DNA of 6,096 nt. It comes from an uncultured Kouleothrix sp. Lineage in GTDB: Bacteria > Chloroflexota > Chloroflexia > Chloroflexales > Roseiflexaceae. The translations under genes and the position numbers were made by a program. The notes under the pieces are model-generated. The model saw only the letters and a program-made list of their open reading frames with translations. It made no database searches and had not been told where the DNA came from. The stretch lies in the NCBI GenBank assembly GCA_937858455.1, contig CALLYN010000644.1, forward strand, positions 1-6,096, in the 5' to 3' direction. Positions 6,062 to 6,096 of the stretch are shown here, one piece after another (position 1 is the stretch's first letter; every line of letters begins with the position of its first letter).

Positions 6062-6072
6062 TTTCTTTAGGG

Positions 6073-6090
6073 CCTACGCAGGCGGCGCGC
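6073..6090 (+). repeat. 18-bp direct repeat, copy 2
   Basis: CCTACGCAGGCGGCGCGC differs by one base from the copy at 5926-5943. It lies just outside hairpin copy B, close to the window end. Confidence 0.6.
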
Positions 6091-6096
6091 TTAGCC

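Larger units (their letters stand above)
5825..6096. other. Non-coding, repeat-rich stretch upstream of sqdB
   Basis: Together with the repeat element on its left this gives about 400 bases with no credible gene. Frames that stay open translate into arginine-, alanine- and proline-rich sequence with no family resemblance and no ribosome-binding site. The stretch holds the hairpins and direct repeats listed separately, plus the small stem GCAAG-AAG-CTTGC (5970-5982) and a cluster of GGCGC/GCGCC motifs (5911-5965). I could not find a convincing promoter for sqdB here. The best leftward match, TTGCAT with an 18-bp spacer and TAGGAT near 5876-5847, overlaps a hairpin arm and is weak. Confidence 0.6.

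Noticed and set aside
5768..6070. 100-codon rightward frame over the repeat cluster
   Set aside because: It is composed of hairpin and repeat sequence, has low-complexity translation, no ribosome-binding site and no family resemblance.
5698..6096. CRISPR array in the repeat cluster
   Set aside because: The repeats are few, differ in orientation and spacing, and there are no regular spacers of uniform length.

Overview
The window is GC-rich bacterial chromosome with five complete genes, one partial gene and several structured non-coding stretches. The best guess for the source is a Chloroflexales-type member of the Chloroflexota (Roseiflexus/Kouleothrix-like). This rests on a proline T-box leader in a high-GC genome, a sulfolipid gene (sqdB), the style of the four-helix histidine kinase N-terminus, and GC-rich palindromic repeats. 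The assignment is inferred from recalled family resemblance, not from a search.

Left part (1-1456). The N-terminal 224 codons of prolyl-tRNA synthetase (proS) read leftward off the window edge. Upstream of proS is a leader of about 575 nt. It starts at a near-perfect sigma-70 promoter (TTGACA, 17 bp, TACACT) and contains a T-box riboswitch with a CCC (proline) specifier, the conserved T-box core and an 11-bp intrinsic terminator followed by six U. A divergent promoter with an extended -10 drives a membrane histidine kinase to the right.

Middle part (1457-4380). The histidine kinase (395 codons) has four predicted membrane helices, a short coiled coil and an intact phosphoacceptor H-box, but an ATP-binding domain in which the N, G1 and G2 boxes are all altered. 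It ends tail-to-tail, overlapping by 8 bp, with a leftward operon. That operon, in transcription order, is plsY (acyl-phosphate:glycerol-3-phosphate acyltransferase), a stand-alone GNAT acyltransferase-like gene, and a hot-dog thioesterase. It has its own promoter (TTGTGC, 17 bp, TATACT) and tight gene spacing.

Right part (4381-6096). sqdB (UDP-sulfoquinovose synthase) lies upstream of plsY on the same strand. The two are separated by a perfect 18-bp-arm hairpin. Upstream of sqdB, the last 400 bases hold no convincing gene. They contain a nest of palindromes: a possible MITE-like element with 11-bp terminal inverted repeats and two inner hairpins, a second inverted copy of one hairpin about 220 bp away, an interrupted hairpin, and an 18-bp direct repeat.

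Taken together, sqdB, plsY, the GNAT gene and the thioesterase look like a membrane-lipid and acyl-chain neighbourhood. proS with its T-box and the orphan kinase are separate units. The points most worth a second look are the degenerate kinase domain, the unusual T-box architecture, the GNAT/thioesterase pairing with plsY, and the repeat cluster upstream of sqdB.
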